Assembly: GCA_000403315.2 (NCBI GenBank)
Contig: KE159636.1
Span: 62,001 to 126,000 of the forward strand
Direction: 5' to 3'
DNA length: 64,000 nt
Source of the DNA: Lachnospiraceae bacterium A2
GTDB taxonomy: Bacteria > Bacillota > Clostridia > Lachnospirales > Lachnospiraceae
How positions within the stretch are numbered: position 1 is the first letter of the stretch; the number at the start of each line of letters is the position of its first letter. Shown here one piece after another: positions 24,996 through 33,860 of this stretch. The notes under the pieces are model-generated. The model did not search any database. It was not told the origin of the DNA and saw nothing but the letters and a program-made list of their open reading frames with translations. The translations under genes and the position numbers were made by a program.

Positions 24996-25361
24996 TTAGC
25001 CCGTGATAAGGGTTAAAATCTCTTTTGCAAAGGTAATCACAACGCCGCCCGCCAGCGTGAGGAAGCCGTTCGCCCTCTGGGACGGGTCGTGGGATTTCAG
25101 CGACAAGCCGACCTGCACGATGCCGAAACCGAGCATAATCATCCCGACCGCCCGTATCAGACCGAAGATGAAATTGGAGAGGTTGTTGACAACGGCAATC
25201 GGGTCATTGGCGGCAAAGGCGGTCATGGACGTTCCAAGCATCAGAGCCGCAGCCAGTACCGCCACGCAGTAGCAGCGGAAACCTCTTTTTACCTTGCCTG
25301 TCATCGGCAGTTTCTGGGTTGCTTTGTTCTGGTTGTTCCCGTTTTTCTGAAAAAGTTTCAT
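24996..25361 (-). CDS. VirB2/Maff2-like membrane protein
   Basis: The 121-aa protein starts at ATG 25361 after AAGGAGGATTTACCCT. A basic N-terminus (MKLFQKNGNNQNKATQK) is followed by a hydrophobic segment ending TAFAA (about 31-50), then two helices (about 62-84, 95-118). The layout of signal sequence plus two helices fits pilin-like VirB2/TrbC proteins; the core resembles the Maff2 family of mobile elements. It lies between the coupling protein and the VirB6-like gene. Confidence 0.75.
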   Translation of the reverse strand: MKLFQKNGNNQNKATQKLPMTGKVKRGFRCYCVAVLAAALMLGTSMTAFAANDPIAVVNNLSNFIFGLIRAVGMIMLGFGIVQVGLSLKSHDPSQRANGFLTLAGGVVITFAKEILTLITG

Positions 25362-25375
25362 AGGGTAAATCCTCC

Positions 25376-27169
25376 TTATAAATTGAATATTTCTTCCAAG
25401 TCCTCGTCGGACAGAAGCTCATAGGAAGTGCTGACAGGGTTAAGCGCAACAGCGTCTTTTGGAATATCCCCGCCAAACACAAGGGTTGCGACCGCCTGCG
25501 TCGGCTCGCCGTGGATATACGGCGGCTTTCCCCCGTCGGCGGTCAGTTTCACGTTCGGGTGTTTCAAAATGTCGTACTTCAAATCCATGACGGGGCGTTC
25601 CCCACGCACAAAAAGAAGTGCGTAGCGGTTGTCAAGCATACGCACCTCGTCTGGGGTTAAAAGCTCACGCCCCGAAATCTGGTAGTTGGTGGAATAGTTG
25701 CCGCTCCGCCCAGAGCTTTTCCCGTAGGTGTTCGTGTCTATCGTGGCTTTTCCAAGAAGCTCACTTACAAACTTATGGGTACTCTGCTCGTTGCCGCCGA
25801 GATAGAGGAACTCATCGGCATTGCCGACGATGCTTTCCCACTGTTTCTCAAACAGGGCTTTGAGCTGCGCCAGATTTTGCAGGATAATCGAAACGGACAC
25901 GCCCCTTGACCTCATGACCGACAGTATCTTGTCAAAGTCATCTGGCAAACTGACGTTCGCAAATTCATCCATAATGAACTGGCAGTGGACGGGCAGGCTC
26001 CCGCCGTACTTGTGGTCGGCGAGATAAAATAGCTGTTGGAATAGCTGCGTGTATAACAGCGACACAAGAAAATTGAAACTGGTGTCGTTGTCTGGTATCA
26101 GTGCGAACAGTGCGACTTTCTTCTCCCCCAAAGACGGCAAATCAAGCTCGTCTGTTGCGGTCAATCCCGCAAGGCTTTCCAGATTGAACTTCTCAAGCCG
26201 TGCGGCAAGGGTTATCTGGATGCTCTTTAATGTCTTTGCCGAACCAGAATGGTAATCTCTGTAATACTTTAATGCGATATGCTCTGAGTTTACCATTTCC
26301 AGACGGTCAAACAATTCGTCAAGGGGGCTTACATAGCCGTCGTCATCCTCCCTTACCTCACCCGCCCGCAATAGCTCCATCACCATCGGGAAATTCTGCT
26401 CGTCTGGCGGGGCTTCGTATTTCAGATAAAACACGAGGGACAAAAGCAGCATACTCGCCGCCGTGTCCCAGAACGGGTCTTGCGACTGGCTTCCTTTCGG
26501 CGTGGTCGCCTTAAATAAATTTGTTACCAACCTTTGCACGTCGTTGTCGTTCCGAAGATAGACAAACGGGTTGTAACAGTGGCTCTTGTGCATATTGATA
26601 AGGTCAAGCACCCGCACCTCATAGCCTTTCTTCTCAAGCAGCCCGCCCGTGTCACGGACAATCTCGCCTTTCGGGTCTAGGATTACCATTGACGTGTTGC
26701 ACTGCATCACGTTCGGTTTACAAAAAAATCGGGTCTTTCCTGCGCCAGAGCCGCCCACCACGAGGATATTCAGATTCCTGCGGTGTTTCTTCCCGTCAAG
26801 CCCGATGCGGACGCTCTGGGTCAGCAGCTTGTTTTCTGATGCGTTTTTATCTCGGTATTTCTTATTGAGAGTGTCTGCGTTGCCCCATTTGGCAGAGCCG
26901 TGTTCCTCCCCCTTACGGTAGTTCCTGCGTGTGGAGAAATAAACGCCGATTCCCATGCCGTAGGCAAGCAGGAAAATAAGGACAGTCCTTACGCTGTCCC
27001 CACAAACCGTTATGGAAAACGGGTTCTCGATTGCCACGGATAGATTCTCTATAATCTCCACGATGCCGCCACTGACATAAGGGGCAGTCAGCAGGGCAAG
27101 CCATACAACAGGGACAATCCCACATAAAGAGAGGATTAAGCCCGCCTTGTAACCGTCACCGTTCTTCAT
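25376..27169 (-). CDS. virD4: VirD4-type coupling protein (PcfC/TcpA-like)
   Basis: The 597-aa protein has two N-terminal membrane helices (about 10-32, 60-80), Walker A VVGGSGAGKTRFF (about 138-150), Walker B FIMDEFANV (about 400) and the conserved RGVSVSIILQNLAQLK. It is the hexameric ATPase that brings the relaxosome to the channel. Its start overlaps the 65-aa upstream gene by 14 bases, so the two are translationally coupled. It is full length for the family and all motifs are intact. Confidence 0.93.
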   Translation of the reverse strand: MKNGDGYKAGLILSLCGIVPVVWLALLTAPYVSGGIVEIIENLSVAIENPFSITVCGDSVRTVLIFLLAYGMGIGVYFSTRRNYRKGEEHGSAKWGNADTLNKKYRDKNASENKLLTQSVRIGLDGKKHRRNLNILVVGGSGAGKTRFFCKPNVMQCNTSMVILDPKGEIVRDTGGLLEKKGYEVRVLDLINMHKSHCYNPFVYLRNDNDVQRLVTNLFKATTPKGSQSQDPFWDTAASMLLLSLVFYLKYEAPPDEQNFPMVMELLRAGEVREDDDGYVSPLDELFDRLEMVNSEHIALKYYRDYHSGSAKTLKSIQITLAARLEKFNLESLAGLTATDELDLPSLGEKKVALFALIPDNDTSFNFLVSLLYTQLFQQLFYLADHKYGGSLPVHCQFIMDEFANVSLPDDFDKILSVMRSRGVSVSIILQNLAQLKALFEKQWESIVGNADEFLYLGGNEQSTHKFVSELLGKATIDTNTYGKSSGRSGNYSTNYQISGRELLTPDEVRMLDNRYALLFVRGERPVMDLKYDILKHPNVKLTADGGKPPYIHGEPTQAVATLVFGGDIPKDAVALNPVSTSYELLSDEDLEEIFNL

Positions 27170-27353
27170 GGCACTTGCACGGGGCGACCTTTACTTTTCT
27201 TGTCGGGGCGAATGCCACCCTTTTTATCAGCTCGTCAACAGGCTCGGTGGGGCGTTCCTCCTGTATCTGCTGCGTCCGCAGGGTGTTGAGGGCATTGAGG
27301 ACGATGTTCTTATCGTATTTGTCCAATGCCAGATGGTATCGTTCTTCTTTCAT
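27156..27353 (-). CDS. 65-aa conserved ICE protein, copy A
   Basis: ATG 27353 follows CGGAGGTGCAGCCC; a GTG at 27362 overlaps that site. The peptide begins MKEERYHLALDKYDKNIVLN and includes PVDELIKRVAFAPTRKVKV. It aligns without gaps to the 65-aa protein at 52561-52758, with about 43 percent identity over 56 positions. Predicted to be mostly helical. Function unknown. It precedes the coupling protein gene and overlaps it. Confidence 0.75.
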   Translation of the reverse strand: MKEERYHLALDKYDKNIVLNALNTLRTQQIQEERPTEPVDELIKRVAFAPTRKVKVAPCKCHEER

Positions 27354-27368
27354 GGGCTGCACCTCCGA

Positions 27369-28232
27369 TTAGCGTTCCTGCTCCTTATGCTTGGGCGGCT
27401 TGTTCTTCTCAAGGCTCTTATACATGTCCGACTGGATTTCGCCAAGTACGTCACGCATCGAGCCAAGCTGCCCTTTAAATTCCTGCGTTTCCATGCCCGC
27501 AAACTCTTTCGGGAGATTGTCGAAGCGGAAGCCTTTGGTGTCCACGCCGTAGCGGGAGCTTACCATATAGGCGACGCAGAACGACTTGAACTCTGAAACG
27601 TCACGGCTCTCCTTGTGCTTGAAGTCAAAGACCGCCGCCGACACTTCCTTTGCCATGCTGACAAAAAGCTGTTCCTCATTCAATCCCGTCTTGATGAAGA
27701 TGGTCTGCTGTGCGCTGTCGTAAAAAGCAGGCAGCTCAAGGTCATCCACTGGCACAAAGGAAACGGGGCTTGCGTCAATCATCGCCGACACAAGCTCCCG
27801 CATGGTTTTGGCTTCCTGCGGCTGCTGCCTGTCCTTTGCCGAGGTCTGGGAAATGTCGTAGACCACTTTTGCGTTATAGCCGACCGCCTTTGAGCCGTCC
27901 TCCCGCTCGTATTCTTTCCCTGGCTCAAGGATGGTGACTTTCTGTGCGTCCTTGTCCACATAGGCACGGCTCTGTTTCCAACTGCCGTAATCCTTAAGCT
28001 GCGTCGCTTCGGGCATCTGTGCCGACACCAAGATGGCGTTGTTGACGGAGTAGCGGTCAAAATGCCCCTGCACGTCAAGGTACTGCTGAAACGCACCCCC
28101 GTCCGCCATCATTTTTTCGCAGGTCGTGTCTATCAGCTCATAGGCTGCTTGCCGCTGTTCCTGCTTTGCGGCAGCCCATTCCTCTTTGTTAAAAGGTCTG
28201 CCGCCGCCGCTGAATACGTCATAAATGCTCAT
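27369..28232 (-). CDS. ArdC-like N-terminal domain protein of transfer operon
   Basis: The 287-aa protein starts at ATG 28232 after AAAGGAGCAAGATAAGC. Its N-terminal half (RQAAYELIDTTCEKMMADGG, FDRYSVNNAILVSAQMPEA, LKDYGSWKQSRAYV) matches the ArdC-type single-strand-DNA-binding domain, and the second half resembles a degenerate ImmA/IrrE-like metallopeptidase (FYDSAQQTIFIKTGL) without an HExxH motif. Related proteins protect incoming single-stranded DNA or bind it. It lies between PcfB and the coupling protein genes. Confidence 0.7.
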   Translation of the reverse strand: MSIYDVFSGGGRPFNKEEWAAAKQEQRQAAYELIDTTCEKMMADGGAFQQYLDVQGHFDRYSVNNAILVSAQMPEATQLKDYGSWKQSRAYVDKDAQKVTILEPGKEYEREDGSKAVGYNAKVVYDISQTSAKDRQQPQEAKTMRELVSAMIDASPVSFVPVDDLELPAFYDSAQQTIFIKTGLNEEQLFVSMAKEVSAAVFDFKHKESRDVSEFKSFCVAYMVSSRYGVDTKGFRFDNLPKEFAGMETQEFKGQLGSMRDVLGEIQSDMYKSLEKNKPPKHKEQER

Positions 28233-28234
28233 GC

Positions 28235-29101
28235 TTATCTTGCTCCTTTCGATTTTGGTTTCCGTTTCCGCTTCTGGGGCTGCTTATGCTCCGTCTTTCC
28301 TGCGGTCGGCTTTTTCGCCCTGTCGGGAGATTTCTCTTTGTCAAGGTTCGGGGAAGCGTCCGCTTCCTGCTCCTTGCGGCTCTCCTTGATTTTCCGCAGT
28401 TCCTCCCTGACTGACGGTTTCTCCGCCTTAGCCATAGTAGCCCCCTCTGCGGGCTTCCTTTGCTGCTTTGAGGTAGGCTCGGACAGAGGGGATTTTTCTG
28501 TCTTTGCCACCGAGGGGTTTGGGGCGTTCTCCTCTTTCTGCACGGGCTTTCCCATAAGGGCGTCCATGAGCCTGTCTTTCTCCGCCTTTTCCTCCACGCC
28601 GACATCTGGCTCTGGCTGACCGTCCTTTGCCCCTGCATCTTTTTCTCCTGCGGGCTTGGCATCTTTTGTTTTTCCCTTTTCCCCTTTCGATTTCTCCGCT
28701 TCGGTCACGATAGAAGCGGTATCTACGGAAGCAAGATTGAAACGCTCCACGATGCGGCTGATTTTCGATGCGTCCTCGGCTCTCGCTATCACGTCCACCT
28801 CCGCATTGGGGTCTTTATTTCCCCTGTCCGCCAAAACGCAGTAGAGTACGCCGTATTTTTTCGCTTCCTGCGTGAACTTCTTCAAGTCGCCGCTCTTTAC
28901 GGTAAAGACCTTTAATTCTTTCCCAGAGCGGAGCATGTTTGTGAGCCTTGCTTTGCCTTTGGTTTTCTGTTCTTCCTTTAAGATGGAATATAAGAGGATG
29001 GCGATGTTCTTCGCACCCGCCCCCGTGATTCTGGCTGCGACCTCAAATCCCTCCAAGCTCATCCTTACGATTTGCTCCGCCGCTTCGCCGCCTGTGTTCA
29101 T
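28235..29101 (-). CDS. pcfB: PcfB-family conjugation protein
   Basis: The 288-aa protein starts at ATG 29101. Residues 1-150 form the conserved PcfB/DUF3801 domain (GGEAAEQIVRMSLEGFEVAAR, AKNIAILLYSILKEEQ, LKKFTQEAKKYGVLYCVL). The rest is a disordered tail rich in Lys, Glu and Pro. In pCF10, PcfB assists the coupling protein PcfC in substrate recruitment. The start lies inside the relaxase 3' end (58-base overlap), so the two are tightly coupled. Confidence 0.85.
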   Translation of the reverse strand: MNTGGEAAEQIVRMSLEGFEVAARITGAGAKNIAILLYSILKEEQKTKGKARLTNMLRSGKELKVFTVKSGDLKKFTQEAKKYGVLYCVLADRGNKDPNAEVDVIARAEDASKISRIVERFNLASVDTASIVTEAEKSKGEKGKTKDAKPAGEKDAGAKDGQPEPDVGVEEKAEKDRLMDALMGKPVQKEENAPNPSVAKTEKSPLSEPTSKQQRKPAEGATMAKAEKPSVREELRKIKESRKEQEADASPNLDKEKSPDRAKKPTAGKTEHKQPQKRKRKPKSKGAR

Positions 29102-30455
29102 GCTTCATCAGCTCCTTTCCTTTCTGTTCTTTATCATCTGCCCGTATGACAGTTAATTTTTCTTTGAGGGTTTCGCTGCGGGCTTCAATTCCCTCGCACA
29201 ATCTGACCTCCTTTCGGATTGTTTTCAGCCGCCCCGTGATTTCCGACAGCCGAGCTTTGACCGCTTCTTTTTCTTCCCCGACAGATTTTCGGGATTGGGA
29301 GTAAAGCCCCTTGCGCTGTTCGGTCAGCTCCTGCATCTCGGATTCCAGAGAGCCTTTATAAGACAAAAGCTGCTCCGCCGTGTCGATATGGTTGCGGCAG
29401 AGCAGCCTTGTTTCGTTGGTGATGGCTTCCATCTTCAGCAAATCGTCTTTCAGAAGATAGTGAAGCCTTGCATAATTCGGTTGTTTCTTCTTTGGCAGGA
29501 TGCCGAGCTTGTAGCAGTAGTGGAGATACAGCCCACGCAAACCGCCGATTTTCTTGGCGTCCTTTAACGTGCCTTTTACCCTTATCACTCTGACCTGCGG
29601 CTGTTCTTTAGAAAAGCTCTGGAACTTCACCGCATAGGAATTTTCCTTAATGCGTTCCGTTATCCGCTCATTGGTGTAGTCGTCGCCGAGCTTATAGAGC
29701 CGCTTCGGTCTTTGCCACCCTTTGCCGATAATCGTCCAGTATTTTCGGTTGGGGTCAAAATTGATGCGGTATCCCATTTCCGACAACTGGCGGTCGAAGT
29801 CTTTCAGCGTGAACGATTTTGAGATGGCTTCGTCCACCGCCTGCCGTGCCACGGTATCCCTTGTGGGCAAGCCGTTCTTCTCGGCTTGGCAGAGGACATA
29901 GGGCTTCTTCCTGCCGCTTGGGTGTTCGATGACCGATAAGGAATACTCACGGCACAATTCATCCGAACGCTGGCGGAGCAGCCGCAGGTTCTTTTTGTTG
30001 TCATGGTAATGCCTGCCGTCAATATAAGAAACCGAGTTGACGACAAAGTGGTTGTGCAGGCATTCCGTATTTAAGTGGGTTGCCACAATCACTTGAAATC
30101 TGCCGCCCCACATCTTCTCCGCCAGCTTCACGCCGACCTCGTGTGCCTGTTCTGGCATGACCTCGCCTGCCTTGAAGCTCTGGAAGCCGTGGTAGCAGAC
30201 AATCTCGCTCTGGTCGTTCCATTGGGCTTTGGCAATCATCATCTCGTCCCTTGCGGTGGCAGGGTCGCAGTTTACGCCCGTGACGAAAAACTGCCGCTCG
30301 GTCTTGTCGCCGTTGGTGGCGTACTTCATCACGTCGCCCATCGCCTGCAAGTCCGCATCCGTGTATTTTGGGTTGGCGGTCTTTTCTGGGTTCTCCGCAT
30401 AGTCGATGGGGTGGTCGAGCCTGCCTTTTACATCCCATATCTCGCAGACCGCCAT
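29043..30455 (-). CDS. mobA: MobP-type relaxase
   Basis: I start at ATG 30455, which overlaps the MobC stop (TGATG). The 470-aa protein contains the relaxase domain with motif III VIVATHLNTECLHNHFVVNS (about 123-142) and a catalytic Tyr candidate in the N-terminal IDYAENPEKT (about 19). The C-terminal half is a coiled coil (about 350-440). It nicks oriT, binds the 5' end and leads single-strand transfer. Sequence and context match Tn1549-group relaxases. The likely oriT lies 465-590 bases upstream. Confidence 0.92.
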   Translation of the reverse strand: MAVCEIWDVKGRLDHPIDYAENPEKTANPKYTDADLQAMGDVMKYATNGDKTERQFFVTGVNCDPATARDEMMIAKAQWNDQSEIVCYHGFQSFKAGEVMPEQAHEVGVKLAEKMWGGRFQVIVATHLNTECLHNHFVVNSVSYIDGRHYHDNKKNLRLLRQRSDELCREYSLSVIEHPSGRKKPYVLCQAEKNGLPTRDTVARQAVDEAISKSFTLKDFDRQLSEMGYRINFDPNRKYWTIIGKGWQRPKRLYKLGDDYTNERITERIKENSYAVKFQSFSKEQPQVRVIRVKGTLKDAKKIGGLRGLYLHYCYKLGILPKKKQPNYARLHYLLKDDLLKMEAITNETRLLCRNHIDTAEQLLSYKGSLESEMQELTEQRKGLYSQSRKSVGEEKEAVKARLSEITGRLKTIRKEVRLCEGIEARSETLKEKLTVIRADDKEQKGKELMKHEHRRRSGGANRKDELGGI

Positions 30456-30787
30456 CAGCCAGACATCTTCCTCGGCACAAGATAGCATCTGCCCACGTCC
30501 AGACGGAAGTCCCGCCAACGCTTCGCTTCGTCATAGAGCATCGGCGTGTCTACAAAGTTTAGGGCATTCGCCTTTGCCGCAAGCTGGTTGATGCGGTTGC
30601 CGATGGCGGACAATTCCCGCATGATTTTATAAAACTCTGGGTCTGGCTTCTCGCATAGGCGGTAGCCCATGACCATCGACTGGAGCAGGGCTTGTCTGGA
30701 GTGTCCCGCCCTCTCCGCAAGGGAGCAGAGGTATTCAGCTTCTTCCTCGGTCAGTCGGAACAGTATCTGCACGTTTCGTTTCCGCAT
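30455..30787 (-). CDS. mobC: MobC-like relaxosome accessory protein
   Basis: ATG 30787 follows AAAGGGGGATTTGG. The 110-aa protein starts MRKRNVQILFRLTEEEAEYL, a ribbon-helix-helix-like DNA-binding motif, and contains the MobC signature MRELSAIGNRINQLAAKAN (about 64-82). MobC proteins bind oriT and help the relaxase. Its stop overlaps the relaxase start by one base. Confidence 0.88.
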   Translation of the reverse strand: MRKRNVQILFRLTEEEAEYLCSLAERAGHSRQALLQSMVMGYRLCEKPDPEFYKIMRELSAIGNRINQLAAKANALNFVDTPMLYDEAKRWRDFRLDVGRCYLVPRKMSG

Positions 30788-30899
30788 CCAAATCCCCCTT
30801 TCCCTCGGACAGCCTGTGAATCTGCAACACACACATAGCCGCCACGCCGACCATGCCGCCGAGCGTTGCGCCGAGGATAAAATATAAAAACTCACTCAT
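30735..30899 (-). CDS. DUF3789-like small membrane protein
   Basis: ATG 30899 follows AAAGGAATCCAAGA. The 54-aa peptide starts MSEFLYFILGATLGGMVGVA with one membrane helix (about 3-25) and a polar tail. It matches the small DUF3789 family of conjugative elements. It overlaps the mobC start by 53 bases and is the first gene after the oriT candidate. Confidence 0.7.
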   Translation of the reverse strand: MSEFLYFILGATLGGMVGVAAMCVLQIHRLSEGKGDLDAETKRADTVPTDRGRS

Positions 30900-30919
30900 T
30901 CTTGGATTCCTTTCTGTGA

Positions 30920-31048
30920 CCGCCGTGCCGCACACGGCATGGCGGCATACTTTGGCATTGTTCTTTTTACGGGGTATTAGGGGAGCTTTCCCCTAACAAG
31001 CGAATTTTGTTTCCATCGGCAGATGGATAACCAAATTCAGTGCTTGGT
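30920..31048. other. Candidate origin of transfer (oriT)
   Basis: Three inverted repeats lie in this short non-coding stretch upstream of mobC and the relaxase: CCGCCGTGCCG/CGGCATGGCGG (30920-30945), perfect TTAGGGGA/TCCCCTAA (30977-30996) followed by CAAGCGAATTTTG, and ACCAA/TTGGT (31030-31048). Position, repeat content and absence of genes fit oriT. The nick site cannot be fixed from sequence alone. Confidence 0.55.
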
Positions 31049-31059
31049 AAGACGTGTCT

Positions 31060-31350
31060 TTAATCTTCGCCCTCATACATACATTCTCCGCACACGGGGC
31101 AGAAGTACGGACAGTCCGAACAGCATACGTCCTCTATATCCTCATTCTCTGCTGTATTTTCTTCACAACCGTCCTCATCTTCATCCTTAATATCCGCTTC
31201 CCCGCAGACAAAATCCCCATCGGAAAGCCTCACAAGGTCGGTGTCAAACAGGACAATCTTTAACTTTTCCGCCGCCTGTTCGGGGCTGTCTGCATAGATG
31301 GAAACGGTCTTTTCAAAGTGACCTGTGAGCGTAACATCATATTTTTTCAA
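31060..31350 (-). CDS. DpnD/PcfM-like protein with Cys-rich tail
   Basis: The start is TTG 31350 after GAAAGGAAAAGAAGA. The 96-aa peptide begins with a domain like DpnD/PcfM (KKYDVTLTGHFEKTVSIYAD). An acidic stretch follows (DEDEDGCEENTAENEDIED), then CCSDCPYFCPVCGEC, which could hold zinc. It lies between the primase-like gene and the oriT candidate. Role unknown. Confidence 0.65.
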   Translation of the reverse strand: MKKYDVTLTGHFEKTVSIYADSPEQAAEKLKIVLFDTDLVRLSDGDFVCGEADIKDEDEDGCEENTAENEDIEDVCCSDCPYFCPVCGECMYEGED

Positions 31351-31424
31351 TCTTCTTTTCCTTTCTTTTGGCTTTAAATTTTATCTGGTTTCATGCTCCT
31401 GTCTTAGAAAAAAACATCCGACAG

Positions 31425-32414
31425 TCAACGGGCATCCCCCCTTTCACGGCTTTGTTTCTGCCTTGCAATCCCCAGATATGACATTAAAAAATCGTTGAAG
31501 TCCTTGCCGACTGGCGGCGGTTCATCAACGATTCGGTAGTCTTTCTGCAATAATTCTTTCAAAGCGGCGGTGCATAACCGACCTGCCCTGTCCTTATCCA
31601 GATGCAGAAATATAGTTTTAATTTGCGGGTTTGCTTTCAAAAAAGTCGTGAGGGCAACAGGGATTTTGCTGTCCTTTATCTCTTTCTTCGGCTGATACAC
31701 ACCCGAAAGAGAAAGCAGATTTTCCGCTTTGTAATCTTTCCCCTCACACTTTAAATAAGTGGCATAGGACAATAAATCAATGGCGGCTTCAAATAAATGC
31801 ACCGAAGCACACGGGCTTCCTGCCAGAAGCCGAAACGAATACCGCTTGTCGCTGCCCGATGCGTCACGTTTAAAACTGCTGATTGTGCCACGGCAGGCGG
31901 CATACTTTGGCGTTCCGTTCTCATCTTTTCCGATAAAAACAGCGTTGTGGTAGTCGGCACTCTCAAAAATAATCCCCTCGGCAATGCACTCTTGGATAAG
32001 CAGATAATCAATGCCACGCCCGAAAAGATATTCCGCCACCCTGTCGCAATTTTTATTCTTCGGCGGCAGGAACAGCACCTTTGGCTCAGCTTTTTTCATA
32101 ACAGGGGGCGGCGGCTTCCAGTCCGCCATCGTCTGCCCCGTGAGGATTTCCACGGCTTCCACAAAGCCGTATTCTTTAACTTTCATCAGATAATCGAGGG
32201 CGGAATAGCCGCCGAAGCCCCTCGACCACCAGTACCATTTGCCGTTGGAAATCTTTAGGCTGTCATGCTCGGCGGTACAGTAGACGTTCGACGTGCCTTT
32301 GACTTTGACAAGGTTGCTCGGCTCGTAAGCCCGAAGATAGGAAAGCAAATCTATCTGCCTTGCCCGCTCAAGCACGTCTGGGTCAATCTGCACATAGGGT
32401 CTGTTACTTCTCAT
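31425..32414 (-). CDS. Toprim/DUF3991 primase-like protein
   Basis: ATG 32414 (MRSNRPYVQIDPDVLERARQ) follows GAGGTGAG. The 329-aa protein has an N-terminal DUF3991-like domain with CTAEHDSLKISNGKWYWWSRG (about 45-65) and a C-terminal Toprim-2 domain with Glu in VHLFEAAIDLLSY (about 210) and DKD in TIFLHLDKDRAGR (about 282). Such proteins are linked to plasmid and ICE DNA synthesis, probably priming after transfer. It ends before the Cys-rich protein gene. Confidence 0.82.
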   Translation of the reverse strand: MRSNRPYVQIDPDVLERARQIDLLSYLRAYEPSNLVKVKGTSNVYCTAEHDSLKISNGKWYWWSRGFGGYSALDYLMKVKEYGFVEAVEILTGQTMADWKPPPPVMKKAEPKVLFLPPKNKNCDRVAEYLFGRGIDYLLIQECIAEGIIFESADYHNAVFIGKDENGTPKYAACRGTISSFKRDASGSDKRYSFRLLAGSPCASVHLFEAAIDLLSYATYLKCEGKDYKAENLLSLSGVYQPKKEIKDSKIPVALTTFLKANPQIKTIFLHLDKDRAGRLCTAALKELLQKDYRIVDEPPPVGKDFNDFLMSYLGIARQKQSRERGDAR

Positions 32415-32424
32415 CCAAACAAGC

Positions 32425-32772
32425 TCACCTCTCTTTCCCAGACAAAATCTTTTCCGTCTTAACCATATACGACTTAAAATCAGCGATGGTCTGGCGTAAT
32501 TCGTCCATGTGGGAATCCTCCCTCCCAATCCATTCCTCATAAATATCCTGCAAAAGATTCGGCGACTTCATAAGGGCTTTTGCCACCTGTGGTGAATAAT
32601 CCACATCGGAAAAGCACTCTGCAATATCATTCTTTAAAATAATCTGATACGCTACATCGTAAACCTCCTGCGGGCTTTTGCTTAAAATATCCTCACGGAA
32701 ATCAGCAAGCTCACGCTCTACCTTTTCAGCCAGTTTTTGATTAAGGGACTGTCTGTACTCTTGGTAATTCAA
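32425..32772 (-). CDS. DUF3848-like 115-aa ICE protein
   Basis: The start is TTG 32772 after CAAGGAGGTGTGTGA. The helical, acidic protein begins MNYQEYRQSLNQKLAEKVER and includes SPQEVYDVAYQIILKNDIAE. It resembles the DUF3848 family of Firmicutes mobile elements (recollection, not searched). It ends 10 bases before the primase-like gene and is probably coupled to it. Confidence 0.65.
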   Translation of the reverse strand: MNYQEYRQSLNQKLAEKVERELADFREDILSKSPQEVYDVAYQIILKNDIAECFSDVDYSPQVAKALMKSPNLLQDIYEEWIGREDSHMDELRQTIADFKSYMVKTEKILSGKER

Positions 32773-32798
32773 TCACACACCTCCTTGAAAATAAAATA

Positions 32799-32833
32799 AG
32801 CCGAAAGATTTTCGTTGTGAAAACCTCTCGGCT
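32799..32833 (-). terminator. Terminator of the membrane-protein gene
   Basis: AGCCGAAAG pairs with CTCTCGGCT (internal mismatches) and continues with TTTTC/GAAAA. On the minus strand it is followed by TATTTTATTTTC. It lies 57 bases past the stop at 32890. Confidence 0.6.
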
Positions 32834-32889
32834 ATGTAAAAATATATTTTCGTAACTCAATAGAACAAACGAATTATCCCCCCCAAATT

Positions 32890-33780
32890 TTATACGTTAC
32901 TTTTTGAATTTATCATTTTAAAGTATTCTTCTATTTCGGGATGTTCCTTTCGCATTTTAACTTGTAATTCAATCCATTCCACAATTTCTTTCTTTGTAGC
33001 TTCTCTATATTCAACAGTTATTTTGTCAAAATCGTATTGTGCTAACTGCATTTCCAGAAACGAAAATTCTGCTAAATCCTCATAAAAATTCAAATAACGA
33101 CAGATAATTTCTTCTCCATTTAGACTTTCTTCCTTATCTTTAAAAATCTTTAATATTTTTTCAAGAAATTCTGAACTTCTTATTTTACTTAACAACGTGA
33201 TAAGTTCAGATGATGCTTGTACCATCGTTGCAGAAATCGCATCTATATCTTCATAAACTTTTAAAATTGATTTACCATTATCTCTTATTTCTTTAGCTCC
33301 ATGAAAAACCGCCATATCCGAACGGTTACTTATATTATTTCTATAAGAAGTTTCCATAAAGAATTTGCTTCTGTTCGTAAAATAAAAATCATCAATTTCC
33401 TTTATTTTTTCTTGCGGCAACTTTGAAAAGTCGGTAACATTCATTACGCACTTAAAATAACTATTAATCTCATTCATCCGCATAAAGAGCGAAACAAGGT
33501 GAGGTTTAAGTATCTCAAACGCCTTTTCTTCCATTTTCTTCTTAGGTATATAATCTACCACCAAATAGAATGTTAAAGATGCAATATACGCCAAGCTAAG
33601 ACTTTCCATAATACGGAAAAGCTCAAAAGCCATTGTTTCTTGTTGAGGTCTAAGAAAAAACGGCATCCATCCAAATAAAAGTGGTGCAGATGAAAATTTA
33701 CAAATCAAAAAGATTGCTATAATTAACAGTATAATTTGAATTTTTAGTTCTTTTATTGTTTTTCCTATTTTTCTTTTCAT
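32890..33780 (-). CDS. AT-rich membrane protein of unknown function (cargo)
   Basis: ATG 33780 follows AGAGGGAAGT. The 296-aa protein has two or three N-terminal membrane helices (about 13-30, 31-50, 57-77) and a long cytosolic, helix-rich part with many Lys and Glu. I see no enzyme motif. Base composition is clearly more AT-rich than its neighbours, and it has its own terminators on both sides. It therefore looks like a recently added single-gene cargo between the 109-aa gene and the primase operon. An anti-phage or exclusion role is possible but there is no direct evidence. Confidence 0.7.
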   Translation of the reverse strand: MKRKIGKTIKELKIQIILLIIAIFLICKFSSAPLLFGWMPFFLRPQQETMAFELFRIMESLSLAYIASLTFYLVVDYIPKKKMEEKAFEILKPHLVSLFMRMNEINSYFKCVMNVTDFSKLPQEKIKEIDDFYFTNRSKFFMETSYRNNISNRSDMAVFHGAKEIRDNGKSILKVYEDIDAISATMVQASSELITLLSKIRSSEFLEKILKIFKDKEESLNGEEIICRYLNFYEDLAEFSFLEMQLAQYDFDKITVEYREATKKEIVEWIELQVKMRKEHPEIEEYFKMINSKSNV

Positions 33781-33860
33781 ACTTCCCTCTCTTTTTTATT
33801 GCAATCATATCACAAAAAGTCATTATTTTCTACCTCTTATAAATATAATAACCATGAAAA

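Noticed and set aside
28062..28619. 185-aa plus-strand frame opposite the pcfB region
   Set aside because: Antisense of the Lys/Glu-rich PcfB tail; no ribosome site and no recognisable domain.
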